This document shows positions 8,254 to 17,125 of a DNA stretch of 64,000 nt, in pieces. The position numbers were made by a program, and so were the translations under genes. Position 1 is the first letter of the stretch; each line of letters opens with the position of its first letter. The notes under the pieces were generated by a model. That model was given only the letters and a program-made list of their open reading frames with translations. It was not told the DNA's origin and made no database searches. The stretch comes from Nonomuraea jabiensis. GTDB lineage: Bacteria > Actinomycetota > Actinomycetes > Streptosporangiales > Streptosporangiaceae. The stretch is from assembly GCF_014204795.1 (NCBI RefSeq), contig NZ_JACHMB010000001.1, positions 10,800,501-10,864,500 on the forward strand, in the 5' to 3' direction.

Positions 8254-9692
8254 TCAGCCACCTCTCCCGCGGCCAGGCGCATGACGGCCTCCTCCGAAGG
8301 CCCGGCCGGCAGCGTGCCCGCGATGCGGCCGTCGCGCAGGACGACGACGCGGTCGCTCATGCCGATCAGCTCGGGCAGCTCGGACGAGATCATCATGATG
8401 GCCATGCCGTCATTCGCCAGTTCGCGCATCAGGTCGTGGATCGCGGCCTTGGCCCCGACGTCGACACCCCTGGTCGGCTCGTCGAACAGCAGCACGCGCG
8501 GCGCCATCGTCATCCATTTGGCGAGCACGACCTTCTGCTGGTTGCCTCCCGACAGGTAGCGGACCTCCTGTTCCTGGCGCGGAGGCGAGAGGCGTACCCG
8601 TTCGAGCAGGCCGCCGACGCCGTCGCGGCCCTTGGCGCCCACCGCGCGGGCCACCAGCAGGGCGTTGTCACGCACCGACTGGCGCAGCGCGAGCCCTTCG
8701 GCCTTGCGGTCCTCGGTCACCAGCCCGATGCCCATGGCCACGCCTTCCCGGACCGAGCGGGGGCGCGACGGGGTCATCTCACCCGTGGTGAACGGCTCCG
8801 CGCCGAAGATCGCCTTGGCGAGTTCCGACCGGCCGGACCCCTGCAGGCCCGCGATGCCGACGATCTGCCCGGCCCGCAGCTCCAGATCGATGTCGCGGAG
8901 CTTGCGGTTGCCCGCTCCGCGCAGGCTGAGCCGTACCTCGCCGGCGCCGGTCGACCGTGCCGGAAAGTAGGTGCCGAGATCACGGCCCACCATCAGGCGG
9001 ATCAGCTCGTCGGACGACACCTCGCCGATCGGGAGCGTGGTGACGAGCTTGCCGTCCTTGAGCACGGTGACCCGGTCGGCCAGGTCGAACACCTCGCGCA
9101 GACGGTGGGAGATGTACACGACGGCGACGCCACGCTCCCGCAGCCGCCCGATCAGCCGGTAGAGCAGCTCGACCTCGTGCTCGGCGAGCGCCGCGCTGGG
9201 CTCGTCCATGACGACGAGCCGGGCGTTCACCGACAACGCCTTGACGATCTCCACGACCTGCTGCTGGGCCACCGACAAGCGCTTGACGGCGTCACGCGGG
9301 CCGAAGGAGTGCTCGCCGAGCTCATCGAGGAGCCGCGCGGTCGCCTGCTCCATGGCGGCCCGATCGACCAGGCCGCGCCTGACGGGCTCGCGCCCGAGGA
9401 AGACGTTCTCGGCGACGGTGCGCTCGGGCAGCAGGTTGAACTCCTGGTAGATGATCGCGATGCCGGAGCGCTGCGCCTCGAGCGGATGGCCGAAGGAGAC
9501 GGGGTGACCGTCGATCTCGACCGTGCCCTCGTCCGGCGCGTGCACCCCGCAAATGATCTTCATCAGGGTGGACTTTCCGGCGCCGTTCTCGCCGACGACA
9601 GCGTGGACCTCGCCGGCCGCCACGTCCAGGTCCACTCCGGACAGCACCCGCACGCCCAGGAAGCTCTTGCCGATGCCACGCATGCTCAGCAC
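8250..9692 (-). CDS. Sugar ABC transporter ATP-binding protein, two nucleotide-binding domains (RbsA type)
   Basis: About 480 aa. First NBD: Walker A GENGAGKST, Q-loop YQEFNLL, Walker B LVVMDEPSAAL. Second NBD: divergent Walker A (GLQGSGRSE), signature LSGGNQQK, Walker B VLLFDEPTRG. This is the usual RbsA/XylG layout. Start GTG 9692 is preferred: GGAGGT lies 8 nt upstream and the product then begins a few residues before the conserved MRGIGKSF. An in-frame ATG at 9770 would add 26 residues with no family similarity and lies at the predicted transcription start, so a leaderless form cannot be excluded. First gene of the operon 9.7 to 4.25 kb. Confidence 0.92.
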   Translation of the reverse strand: MLSMRGIGKSFLGVRVLSGVDLDVAAGEVHAVVGENGAGKSTLMKIICGVHAPDEGTVEIDGHPVSFGHPLEAQRSGIAIIYQEFNLLPERTVAENVFLGREPVRRGLVDRAAMEQATARLLDELGEHSFGPRDAVKRLSVAQQQVVEIVKALSVNARLVVMDEPSAALAEHEVELLYRLIGRLRERGVAVVYISHRLREVFDLADRVTVLKDGKLVTTLPIGEVSSDELIRLMVGRDLGTYFPARSTGAGEVRLSLRGAGNRKLRDIDLELRAGQIVGIAGLQGSGRSELAKAIFGAEPFTTGEMTPSRPRSVREGVAMGIGLVTEDRKAEGLALRQSVRDNALLVARAVGAKGRDGVGGLLERVRLSPPRQEQEVRYLSGGNQQKVVLAKWMTMAPRVLLFDEPTRGVDVGAKAAIHDLMRELANDGMAIMMISSELPELIGMSDRVVVLRDGRIAGTLPAGPSEEAVMRLAAGEVAE

Positions 9693-9778
9693 CCCGCCCA
9701 CCTCCCCGCTTCCCCCACCACGAGGGTGAGCCTGCGGCCAGTCGGCAAATTTCGGGCTCATGTCCCTCATGCTGCGGG

Positions 9779-9807
9779 ATGCTAGGCGGGCTTATATCGA
9801 CGGTCAA
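9779..9807 (-). promoter_or_regulatory. Predicted promoter of the leftward sugar importer operon
   Basis: Minus-strand TTGACC (9807-9802), 17-nt spacer, TAGCAT (9784-9779). The -35 lies inside an 11-mer, ACGGTCAAGCA (9800-9810), that recurs inverted at 9972-9982 over the -35 of the divergent Ebo operon. Confidence 0.55.
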
Positions 9808-9971
9808 GCAAAAGCTCGCACCTGCACGACATAACCTGGAGGCCCTGGCGAACGGCTCGGCGACCGCCGGTGCGGCGGGGGTGGGCTCGAGCACGAGCCG
9901 GCGCCCGAGGCGGCGGACCAGGCGGCGATGGCCGTAAGCGGCGGGCGATAGGACGGCGATTAGCCTACTTA

Positions 9972-10004
9972 TGCTTGACCGTTGACAAAAATAGCTCTTA
10001 CCAT
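9972..10004 (+). promoter_or_regulatory. Predicted promoter of the inositol-phosphate synthase/Ebo operon
   Basis: TTGACC (9975-9980), 18-nt spacer, TACCAT (9999-10004). The -35 is embedded in TGCTTGACCGT, the exact inverse of the 11-mer at 9800. The region is AT-rich, and the first gene starts about 60 nt downstream with GGAG 6 nt before the ATG. Confidence 0.5.
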
Positions 10005-10068
10005 CTCGGAGACTTACATACCGGATGCCTTCCGCATGCGGGGGTAGTCCCGACACGATGGAGCTTTC

Positions 10069-11202
10069 ATGGACAAGCTCGGTGTGTGGCTTATCGGAGC
10101 ACGGGGATCCGTGGCGACCACCGCCATCGTGGGCGCCGCGGCCATCAGGGCGGGAGCCGCGCCCCCGCAAGGATGCGTGAGCGAGTCCCCCGACTTTCCC
10201 GGGCACCTGGTTCCGCTGACCGACCTGGCCTTCGGCGGCCATGACATCACCGAGATCTCCTTACGCAAGCGCGCCGAGCAGCTGGGCAGAGCAGGGGTCA
10301 TATCACCGGACCTCCCGGAGCTGCTCGCGTCCGATCTGGACGCCGCCGACGCCGAGATCCGGCCGGGCCACGTCCCCGGCGACGGCGGCCGGGCCGCGGC
10401 CCGGCTGATCGACGACATCGCCGGCTTCCGGGCCCGGCACGGGCTGGCCCGGGTGGTCGTCGTCAACGTGTCGTCGACCGAACCCCCGGTGGGTTGGCGC
10501 CCGGAGTTCGGGAGGCTGGCCGATCTGGAGGAGCGGCTCGCCGCGGGGGACGACGTCCTGCCGCCGAGTTCGCTGTACGCCTACGCGGCGTTCCAGGCCG
10601 GGTGCGGCTATGTGGAGTTCACCCCCTCCACCGGGCCGACCCTGCCCGCCCTGGCGGAACTCGCCGCCCGGCGGGGCGTGCCGTACGCGGGACGCGACGG
10701 CAAGACCGGCGAGACCCTGGTCAAGAGCGCCCTGGCGCCCATGTTCGCCGACCGGGCACTGCGGGTCCGCTCCTGGTCCGGGCTCAACCTGCTCGGCGGC
10801 GGCGACGGGGCGACCCTCGCCGATCCGGCCGCCAGGTCCAGCAAGCAGCTCTCCAAGGACCAGGTCGTCGCGAAGGTCCTGGGAGGACCCGTCGAGGGCG
10901 AGACGCACATCGACTACGTGCCGGATCTCGGAGAGTGGAAGACCGCCTGGGACCACGTGACCTTCGAGGGCTTTCTCGGCGTGCGGATGACGCTGCAGTT
11001 CACCTGGCAGGGCTGCGATTCGGCGCTGGCCGCCCCGCTCGTCCTGGACCTGGCCCGGCTGGTAGCCCGTGCGCACGAGAAAGGGCGGTGTGGCATCCTC
11101 CCCGAGCTCGGCTACTTCTTCAAGAGCCCGCTGGGGACGGACGAGCACGGCCTGGCCGCCCAGTACGCCCGGCTGCGTGCCTTCGCCGAGGAGCTGTCAT
11201 GA
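10069..11202 (+). CDS. Inositol-3-phosphate synthase-like sugar phosphate cyclase
   Basis: 377 aa. The N-terminal Rossmann motif GVWLIGARGSVATTA binds NAD. The catalytic stretch YAGRDGKTGETLVKSALAP and WSGLNLLGGGDG match the active-site region of myo-inositol-1(3)-phosphate synthases, which cyclise glucose-6-phosphate through a transient oxidation. First gene of an operon of overlapping genes (ATGA into eboC). In described ebo clusters the sugar phosphate cyclase is EboD, a dehydroquinate-synthase-like protein; here a different fold with similar chemistry holds that place. The product is probably a cyclitol phosphate; the substrate is inferred. Confidence 0.88.
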   Translation: MDKLGVWLIGARGSVATTAIVGAAAIRAGAAPPQGCVSESPDFPGHLVPLTDLAFGGHDITEISLRKRAEQLGRAGVISPDLPELLASDLDAADAEIRPGHVPGDGGRAAARLIDDIAGFRARHGLARVVVVNVSSTEPPVGWRPEFGRLADLEERLAAGDDVLPPSSLYAYAAFQAGCGYVEFTPSTGPTLPALAELAARRGVPYAGRDGKTGETLVKSALAPMFADRALRVRSWSGLNLLGGGDGATLADPAARSSKQLSKDQVVAKVLGGPVEGETHIDYVPDLGEWKTAWDHVTFEGFLGVRMTLQFTWQGCDSALAAPLVLDLARLVARAHEKGRCGILPELGYFFKSPLGTDEHGLAAQYARLRAFAEELS

Positions 11203-12044
11203 GGGCGCTGCTGGAGCTGGTCCGCGCACCGGCCGCACTGTCGGTGCCGGGGGACACCATGGCGGGGGCCGCCGCCGCGGGGCGGCGTCCGGCACCCGGC
11301 CTGGCCCTGGCGTCGGTGCTCATGTACTGGTCGGGAATGGCGCTCAACGACTGGGCAGACCGTGAGGCGGACGCCGTGGAGCGTCCTGAACGCCCGATCC
11401 CGTCCGGCCGGGTCCGCCCGGGTGCCGCGCTCGGGCTCGCGGCCGCCCTGACCGGCGCGGGCCTGGCCACCGCCGCCCTCGCCGGGGGCCGGCGCGGTCT
11501 CACCGTCGCCGGCCTGCTGGCCGGCGCGGTGTGGGCCTACGACCTGGGCCTCAAACGGACGGCGGCGGGACCGGCGTCGATGGCCGCCTGCCGCGCGCTC
11601 GACGTGCTCCTGGGCGCCGGCGAGCAGGCCAGGGCCGCCGTGCCGGCGGCGCTGGCGATAGGCGCGCACACCTACGGGATCAGCGTCCTGGGCCGGGCCG
11701 AGGTGACGGGGGCGGCACCCGGGACCGCCGAGCGCGCGCTCGTGGCCAGCACCGCGGCGGCCGGGCTCGCGGCCGCCTCCTGCGTGCGCAACCGAGCCGC
11801 CGCCCGGGCCGGAGCGGGCGTCCTCATCGCCGGCTATCTCGCCTTCACTCTCCCGATCCAGGCGAGGTTACGGACCCGTCCCGACCCCGAGAACGTACGG
11901 CAGGCCGTCCGACTCAGCATCCTCGGCCTGATACCGCTCCAGGCGGCGGCGGTCGCCGGTGGCGGGCGGGTCGCGACGGCGGGCGCGCTGCTGTGCTCGC
12001 TGCCCCTGGGCAGGTGGCTCTCATCCCGGCTGGCGACATCGTGA
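11199..12044 (+). CDS. eboC: UbiA-family prenyltransferase, EboC-like
   Basis: 281 aa membrane protein with about eight hydrophobic segments. The first Asp-rich motif NDWADREAD is the divalent-metal/prenyl-diphosphate site of UbiA enzymes; the second motif region (YDLGLKRT) is weakly conserved, as in EboC-type members. Start ATG 11199 overlaps the stop of the synthase gene (ATGA). EboC proteins are thought to attach a lipid to, or help export, a metabolite made in the cytoplasm; a prenylated cyclitol is a possible product here (inference). Confidence 0.85.
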   Translation: MRALLELVRAPAALSVPGDTMAGAAAAGRRPAPGLALASVLMYWSGMALNDWADREADAVERPERPIPSGRVRPGAALGLAAALTGAGLATAALAGGRRGLTVAGLLAGAVWAYDLGLKRTAAGPASMAACRALDVLLGAGEQARAAVPAALAIGAHTYGISVLGRAEVTGAAPGTAERALVASTAAAGLAAASCVRNRAAARAGAGVLIAGYLAFTLPIQARLRTRPDPENVRQAVRLSILGLIPLQAAAVAGGGRVATAGALLCSLPLGRWLSSRLATS

Positions 12045-12907
12045 AGTGGGCCTACTGCACCAACGGCTTCGCCGACCACCGGCTTCCCGAGGCGCTCGCG
12101 GTCCTGGCCGATCTGGGGTACACGGGTGCGGCGATCACGCTCGACCACGGTCATCTCGACCCCCGCTCCCCCGGCCTGGCCGCGGAGGTGTCGCGCATCG
12201 CCGCACTCCTCGAACGCCTCCGCCTCGATGCCGTGGTCGAGACGGGCGGGCGGTACACCCTCGATCCCCTGCGCAAACACCATCCGACCCTCATCAGCGA
12301 CGACGCCGAGCGCAGAGTGGAGTTCCTGACCACCGCGATGCGGGTGGCCGCCGATCTGGGCGCTCCCGTGGTGCACCTGTGGAGCGGGGTCCGGCCTGAC
12401 GGCATGCCGGAGGCGGAGGCGTACGCGCGGCTGGCCGACCAGTGCGAGCGGCTCCTCGACGAGGCGGACAGGACCGGCGTCACCCTGGGGTTCGAGCCGG
12501 AGCCCGGGATGCTCGTCCGGGACCTGGACGGTTACGAACGGCTGCGCCGGATGCTCGGCGAGCATCCCCGGTTCGGCCTCACCCTCGACATCGGGCACTG
12601 CCACTGCGTGGAGCGGGACGATCTGCCCGCCTGCGTCCGGCGGGCGCTGCCGTACACCGTGCACGTGCAGATCGAGGACATGCGCCGCGAGGTCCACGAG
12701 CACCTGGAATTCGGCGAGGGTGAGATCGACTTCGTGCCGGTGCTCGCCGCCCTGCGCGGCTACTCGGGTCTGGTGGCCGTGGAGCTGGCCCGGCACAGCC
12801 ACGCGGCCCCGCAGGTCGCCCGCCGATCGATCGACTTCCTGAGGAGGGCACATGAAGGAGCCGGCACAGGAGTGGCTGGCGCGGGCCGTCCGGCAGGTCG
12901 AGGCTGA
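12041..12907 (+). CDS. Sugar phosphate isomerase/epimerase (xylose-isomerase-like TIM barrel)
   Basis: 288 aa, cytoplasmic. TIM-barrel landmarks and likely metal ligands: FEPEPGML (Glu), LTLDIGHCHCVE (Asp/His), VHVQIED (His), AVELARHSH (Glu). GTG 12041 overlaps the eboC stop (GTGA). The 3' end overlaps eboA by 56 nt, which is unusually long. The starts WAYCTNGF here and LAYCTNVH in the EboE-like protein are alike, so the two may descend from one ancestor. Probably acts on the cyclitol or sugar intermediate of this operon. Confidence 0.85.
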   Translation: MKWAYCTNGFADHRLPEALAVLADLGYTGAAITLDHGHLDPRSPGLAAEVSRIAALLERLRLDAVVETGGRYTLDPLRKHHPTLISDDAERRVEFLTTAMRVAADLGAPVVHLWSGVRPDGMPEAEAYARLADQCERLLDEADRTGVTLGFEPEPGMLVRDLDGYERLRRMLGEHPRFGLTLDIGHCHCVERDDLPACVRRALPYTVHVQIEDMRREVHEHLEFGEGEIDFVPVLAALRGYSGLVAVELARHSHAAPQVARRSIDFLRRAHEGAGTGVAGAGRPAGRG

Positions 12908-13358
12908 CCCTTACGCGATCCACCGGCTCTTCCCGCAGGCCGAACGGCGGGGCGGCCCAGGTGCGCGGCGCGCGCTGCTCGGCGCGCTGGACGGTCACCA
13001 CGCGGTGATCCGCGACCTGTACGAGGCCGGCGACAGCGGCGAGCGGCTGGCGATCCTGACCGTCCTGCACGAGCTCGATTCGGAAGGGGCGGCGGTCGGA
13101 CTGGTTGAGGACGCGCTGCGCACCAATGACGCGCGGCTGGTCGCCGCGGCCCTCGGCCCGTACGGCTCGGCGTGGCTGGACGACCACGCCTTCCGCCACG
13201 GGGTGCTCAAGTGCGTCTTCATGTCGATCCCGCTGGCGGCGGTGGCCGAGCTGGACCGCCGCTTCGACGCCGAACTGGCCCGGATGCTGTCGGACTACGC
13301 GACGGAGCTGCGGGCGGCCGGCCGGCCTGTCCCGCGCGACGTCATGGAGAGGATCTGA
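12852..13358 (+). CDS. eboA: EboA domain protein
   Basis: 168 aa, soluble, mostly helical (ARAVRQVEADPYAIHRLFPQ, then repeats such as LVEDALRTNDARLVAAALGPYG and HGVLKCVFMSIPLA). This matches the small EboA family found only in ebo clusters; no catalytic motif is visible. It starts inside the upstream gene and its TGA abuts the ATG of eboB. In cyanobacteria and Pseudomonas, ebo clusters are needed to move a metabolite precursor to the periplasm; the molecular role of EboA is unknown. Confidence 0.82.
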   Translation: MKEPAQEWLARAVRQVEADPYAIHRLFPQAERRGGPGARRALLGALDGHHAVIRDLYEAGDSGERLAILTVLHELDSEGAAVGLVEDALRTNDARLVAAALGPYGSAWLDDHAFRHGVLKCVFMSIPLAAVAELDRRFDAELARMLSDYATELRAAGRPVPRDVMERI

Positions 13359-14204
13359 ATGCGCATCTTCGACCCCCATATCCACATGACCTCCCGGACC
13401 ACCGACGACTACCAGCGCATGCACGCCGCGGGGGTCCGGGCCGTCGTCGAACCCGCCTTCTGGCTGGGGCAGCCCCGTACCAACGTGGGCAGCTTCCTTG
13501 ACTACTTCGACGCGCTGCTCGGCTGGGAGCCGTACCGCGCCGCGCAGTACGGCATCCACCATTACTGCGCGCTCGCGCTCAACCCGAAGGAGGCCAACGA
13601 TCCGCGGTGCGCGGGGGTGCTGGCCGAGTTGCCGCGATACCTGCTGAAGGACTCGGTCGTCGCGGTCGGCGAGGTCGGCTACGACTCGATGACGGCGGAG
13701 GAGGAACGGGCCTTCGAGGCCCAGCTCGCCCTGGCGCGGGAGAACGATCTCCCCGTCCTCGTGCACACGCCGCACCGGGACAAGGTCGCCGGCACCCGCC
13801 GGACCCTCCACGTGGTCCGGGACGCCGGGATACCCCCCGAACGGGTGCTCATCGACCACCTCAACGAGATGACCGTCGGCATGGTCGCGGACTCGGGCTG
13901 CTGGATGGGGTTCTCGATCTACCCCGACACCAAGATGGACCCGGACCGGATGGTGGCCCTGCTCAAGGAGTACGGCACGGACAGGATGCTGGTGAACTCG
14001 GCCGCCGACTGGGGACGGAGCGACCCGCTCAAGACGCGCGAGGTGGCCGACGGCATGCTCGCGGCCGGCTTCGGCGAGGACGACGTGGATCGGGTGCTGT
14101 GGCGCAATCCGGTCGCCTTCTACGGGCAGAGCGGCCGCCTCGACCTGGAGACCGGCGCGCAAGTCGGCCCCGACCACGCCGGCAACACGATCAAGCGGGG
14201 GTGA
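13359..14204 (+). CDS. eboB: TatD-family metal-dependent hydrolase, EboB-like
   Basis: 281 aa amidohydrolase-fold protein. Metal-site residues: HxH in FDPHIHM near the N-terminus, His in LVHTPHRDK, His in LIDHLNEM, and Asp in NSAADWGRSDP. TatD relatives are hydrolases of DNA or small molecules; in ebo clusters the substrate is unknown. The ATG starts directly after the eboA stop and the gene ends overlapping the GTG of the next gene (GTGA). Confidence 0.87.
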   Translation: MRIFDPHIHMTSRTTDDYQRMHAAGVRAVVEPAFWLGQPRTNVGSFLDYFDALLGWEPYRAAQYGIHHYCALALNPKEANDPRCAGVLAELPRYLLKDSVVAVGEVGYDSMTAEEERAFEAQLALARENDLPVLVHTPHRDKVAGTRRTLHVVRDAGIPPERVLIDHLNEMTVGMVADSGCWMGFSIYPDTKMDPDRMVALLKEYGTDRMLVNSAADWGRSDPLKTREVADGMLAAGFGEDDVDRVLWRNPVAFYGQSGRLDLETGAQVGPDHAGNTIKRG

Positions 14205-15319
14205 CCGTGCGGCTGCGCCATCCGGACGGCTCGACGGTGCACCTGGCCTACTGCACCAACGTCCACGCCGCCGAGGATCTCCCCGGCATCCACGGTCAGC
14301 TGTCCGGCGTCGCCGCGCGGGTCAGGCGCCTGCTCGGCGTGGAACGGCTCGGGCTCGGGCTGTGGCTGTCCCAGCACGCCGCCGCGGACCTCCTCGCCCG
14401 GCCCGGGGAGCTCGCCGGGCTGCGCGAGCGGCTGACCGCGCTCGGGCTGGAGGTCGTGACCCTCAACGGGTTCCCCTACCGCGGCTTCCACGACGAGATC
14501 GTGAAGTACCGCGTCTACACCCCTGACTGGGCCGACGCGGAGCGGCTGCGCTACACGCTCGGGCTCGCCGAGATCCTCGCCGCGCTGCTGCCGGACGACG
14601 TCACCGAGGGCACGATCTCGACCCTCCCCCTCGCCTGGCGGTCCGGGTGGACGAAGGAGAAGGCGGCGGTGGTCATGTCCCATCTCGACGCGGCCGCCCA
14701 GGGCCTGCGCGCGCTGGCCGGCCGTACCGGCAAGGTGATCCGGCTGGGCTTCGAGCCGGAGCCCGGTTGCATTGTCGAGACGACGCCCCAGGCGACCGCC
14801 CTGCTGAGCGACGTGGATCACGACCACCTCGGCCTCTGCCTGGACGCGTGCCACATGGCCGTGGGCTTCGAGGAACCCGGCGCGGGCGCCCGCACCGGGC
14901 TGCCCATCGTGAAGCTCCAGGCGTCGTGCGCCCTGGTGGCCCCGCCCGGGGCGCAGCGGGCGCTGGCCGCGTTCGACGAGGCCCGTTTCCTCCACCAGGC
15001 GCGCTCCGCCACCGGATACGCCGACGACCTGGGCGAGGCCCTGGCCGGCGGCCTGCCCGCGGACGAGAGCTGGCGCGTGCACTTCCACGTCCCGCTGCAC
15101 GACGCGCCGCCCCCTCCGCTCTCCACCAGCGCCCCCTACCTGCGTGACCTGCTGAACGTGCTCCTCGGCGGAGAACGGCCGCTGACCAGGCACGTCGAGG
15201 TGGAGACCTACACGTGGAACGTGCTTCCCGGCGCGCCGGCCGACGTCGCCGAAGGCATCGCCGCCGAGCTCGACTGGATGCGGGGGCAGCTGGCCGCCCT
15301 CGGGCTGAAGGAGACGTGA
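14201..15319 (+). CDS. eboE: EboE-like metabolite traffic protein (TIM-barrel, sugar-isomerase-like)
   Basis: 372 aa. Sequence landmarks: LAYCTNVHAAEDL, LNGFPYRGFHDEIVKYRVYTPDW, IRLGFEPEPGCIVETTP, LGLCLDACHMAVGFEEP, VEVETYTWNVLP. These are typical of EboE, a xylose-isomerase-like family. GTG 14201 overlaps the eboB stop; a second GTG lies at 14207. No signal peptide, so cytoplasmic. It probably transforms a sugar or cyclitol intermediate before lipid attachment or export (inference). Confidence 0.83.
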   Translation: MTVRLRHPDGSTVHLAYCTNVHAAEDLPGIHGQLSGVAARVRRLLGVERLGLGLWLSQHAAADLLARPGELAGLRERLTALGLEVVTLNGFPYRGFHDEIVKYRVYTPDWADAERLRYTLGLAEILAALLPDDVTEGTISTLPLAWRSGWTKEKAAVVMSHLDAAAQGLRALAGRTGKVIRLGFEPEPGCIVETTPQATALLSDVDHDHLGLCLDACHMAVGFEEPGAGARTGLPIVKLQASCALVAPPGAQRALAAFDEARFLHQARSATGYADDLGEALAGGLPADESWRVHFHVPLHDAPPPPLSTSAPYLRDLLNVLLGGERPLTRHVEVETYTWNVLPGAPADVAEGIAAELDWMRGQLAALGLKET

Positions 15320-16650
15320 TGGCACCGCTGATCGTGATCAATGTCGTCGGGCTCACCCCGCGCCTGCTCGCGCACATGCCGAACGTGGCGAAGGCGGGCA
15401 CGGCGGCCGCGCTGCGGCCCGTGCTCCCTGCCGTCACCTGCTCGATGCAGGCCACCCTGCTGACCGGTTCGATGCCCCGCGACCACGGCATCGTCGGCAA
15501 CGGGTGGTACTTCCGGGACCTCGGCGAGGTCCTCCTGTGGCGCCAGCACAACGCGCTCATCCAGGGCGACCAGCTGTGGACCGCCGTACCCGGGCTGCGC
15601 ACCGCCAACGTCTGCTGGTGGTACGCGATGGGCGCGGCCACCGATCTGCTCGTCACCCCGCGCCCCATTTACCACGCCGACGGCCGCAAGTCGCCCGACT
15701 GCTACACCCGCCCGCCCTCGCTCCACGACGACCTCGAGGCCGCGCTGGGGCCGTTCCCCCTGTTCACCTACTGGGGCCCCAACGCGGGGATCGCCTCCTC
15801 CGAATGGATCATCGCCGCGGCCCGCCGCATCCTGGCCCGCGAACGGCCCGACCTGCTGCTGGTCTACGTACCGCACCTCGACTACGACCTGCAACGGTAC
15901 GGCCCCGACGGCCCCGAGGCGATCGCCGCGGCCCGCGCCGTCGACGCCGCGCTCGCCCCGCTGCTCGCCGAGGAGGCCGAGGTGGTCGTGCTGTCGGAGT
16001 ACGGCATCACCCCGGCGTCCCGGCCGATCGACGTCAACCGGGCATTGCGTGCCGCCGGTCTCCTGGAGGTCCACACCCAGGCCGGGATGGAGTACCTCGA
16101 CCCGTGGGCGTCCCGGGCCTTCGCCGTGGCCGACCACCAGGTGGCCCACGTGTACGTACGCGACCCCGCCGACCTCGACCGCACCCGAGCCGTCATCGCC
16201 GAGCTCGCCGGCGTGGACGAGGTGCTCGACCAGGCGGGCAAGGCGAAGTACGGGCTCGACCACGAGCGCGCCGGCGAGCTCGTCGCGGTCGCGGAGCCCG
16301 ACGCCTGGTTCACCTACTACTACTGGCTCTCCGACGACCGCGCCCCGGATTTCGCCAAGCTCGTGGACATCCACCGCAAACCCGGCTACGACCCCGCCGA
16401 GCTGTTCATGGACCCGGGTGACCCGTTCGTCAAGCTCCGTGCGGCGGCGGCGCTGGCCAGGAAGAAACTGGGCCTCCGCTACACGATGCGAGTGGTACCG
16501 CTCGACCCGGCGCCGGTCCGGGGCAGTCACGGCCGGCTGCCCGACAGCCCCGACGACGGCCCGCTGATCATCGGCCCCTTCGACCGTGAGTCCTACGAGG
16601 CGACCGAGGTCAAGGAACTCCTGGCCGGCCTGGCCCGGCGAAGCCTCTGA
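15319..16650 (+). CDS. Alkaline-phosphatase-superfamily phosphodiesterase/nucleotide pyrophosphatase, EboF-like
   Basis: 443 aa. AlkP-superfamily landmarks: INVVGLTPRLLAHMPN, nucleophile region PAVTCSMQATLLTGSMPRDHG (Thr is the likely nucleophile), YVPHLDYDLQRYGPD, LSEYGITPAS and ADHQVAHVYV. This resembles the type I nucleotide pyrophosphatase/phosphodiesterases found as last genes of ebo clusters. ATG 15319 overlaps the eboE stop by one base. It probably removes or exchanges a phosphate or nucleotide group. A strong hairpin follows 57 nt after the stop. Confidence 0.85.
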   Translation: MAPLIVINVVGLTPRLLAHMPNVAKAGTAAALRPVLPAVTCSMQATLLTGSMPRDHGIVGNGWYFRDLGEVLLWRQHNALIQGDQLWTAVPGLRTANVCWWYAMGAATDLLVTPRPIYHADGRKSPDCYTRPPSLHDDLEAALGPFPLFTYWGPNAGIASSEWIIAAARRILARERPDLLLVYVPHLDYDLQRYGPDGPEAIAAARAVDAALAPLLAEEAEVVVLSEYGITPASRPIDVNRALRAAGLLEVHTQAGMEYLDPWASRAFAVADHQVAHVYVRDPADLDRTRAVIAELAGVDEVLDQAGKAKYGLDHERAGELVAVAEPDAWFTYYYWLSDDRAPDFAKLVDIHRKPGYDPAELFMDPGDPFVKLRAAAALARKKLGLRYTMRVVPLDPAPVRGSHGRLPDSPDDGPLIIGPFDRESYEATEVKELLAGLARRSL

Positions 16651-16706
16651 CCGCTCAGCACAGAGGCGCGCTGCTCGCCGTCCTGCGCGGCCAGCTGCGC
16701 CCCTGT

Positions 16707-16740
16707 CCCTCGCGCGGCCCGATCGGGGGCCGCGCGAGGG
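16707..16740. terminator. Strong bidirectional hairpin terminator
   Basis: Perfect 14-bp stem (CCCTCGCGCGGCCC / GGGCCGCGCGAGGG) with a 6-nt loop, between the convergent Ebo operon and the leftward ThuA-DUF1080 gene. Confidence 0.85.
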
Positions 16741-16755
16741 TGTGGACGGTTGGCT

Positions 16756-17125
16756 TCAGACGCGGGTCCAGCGCTGGTTGGTTCCTCCGGTGCAGGTCCA
16801 GATGCGTGCCTTGCTGCCGTTGGCGGTGCCGTTGACGTCCAGGCACTTGTTCGCCCCCACCGCCGTGATCGTGCCGTCGGCGTTGAGGCGCCACTTCTGG
16901 TTGTTCTGCCCGTTGCAGTCCCAGATGATCACAGAGGCGCCGTCCGCCGTCCCGGCCCCGCTCACATCCAGGCACTTGCCGCCGTAAACCCGCAGCTCAC
17001 CCGCGGCAGTCGACGTCCACTGCTGGTTCGACTGCCCGTTGCAGTCCCAGACCTGCGCCTGCGCGCCGTTGGCCTGCGAGGCTCCGCTGACATCCAGGCA
17101 CCGCCCCGACCCCGTACCCTTGAGC
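16756..17125 (-). repeat. Near-identical ricin-domain coding cassette (pairs with 18476-18845)
   Basis: About 370 bp encoding the ricin domain is almost the same as 18476-18845 in the adjacent gene: about 18 differences by hand count. Related but more diverged copies lie at 516, 21368, 25190 (+), 33184 (+), 47481 and 49105. The close pair points to recent duplication or gene conversion. Confidence 0.8.

Noticed and set aside
11531..12040. Extending the second TIM-barrel isomerase upstream within its open frame
   Set aside because: The upstream part is a shadow of eboC; GTG 12041 overlaps the eboC stop and begins the conserved protein.
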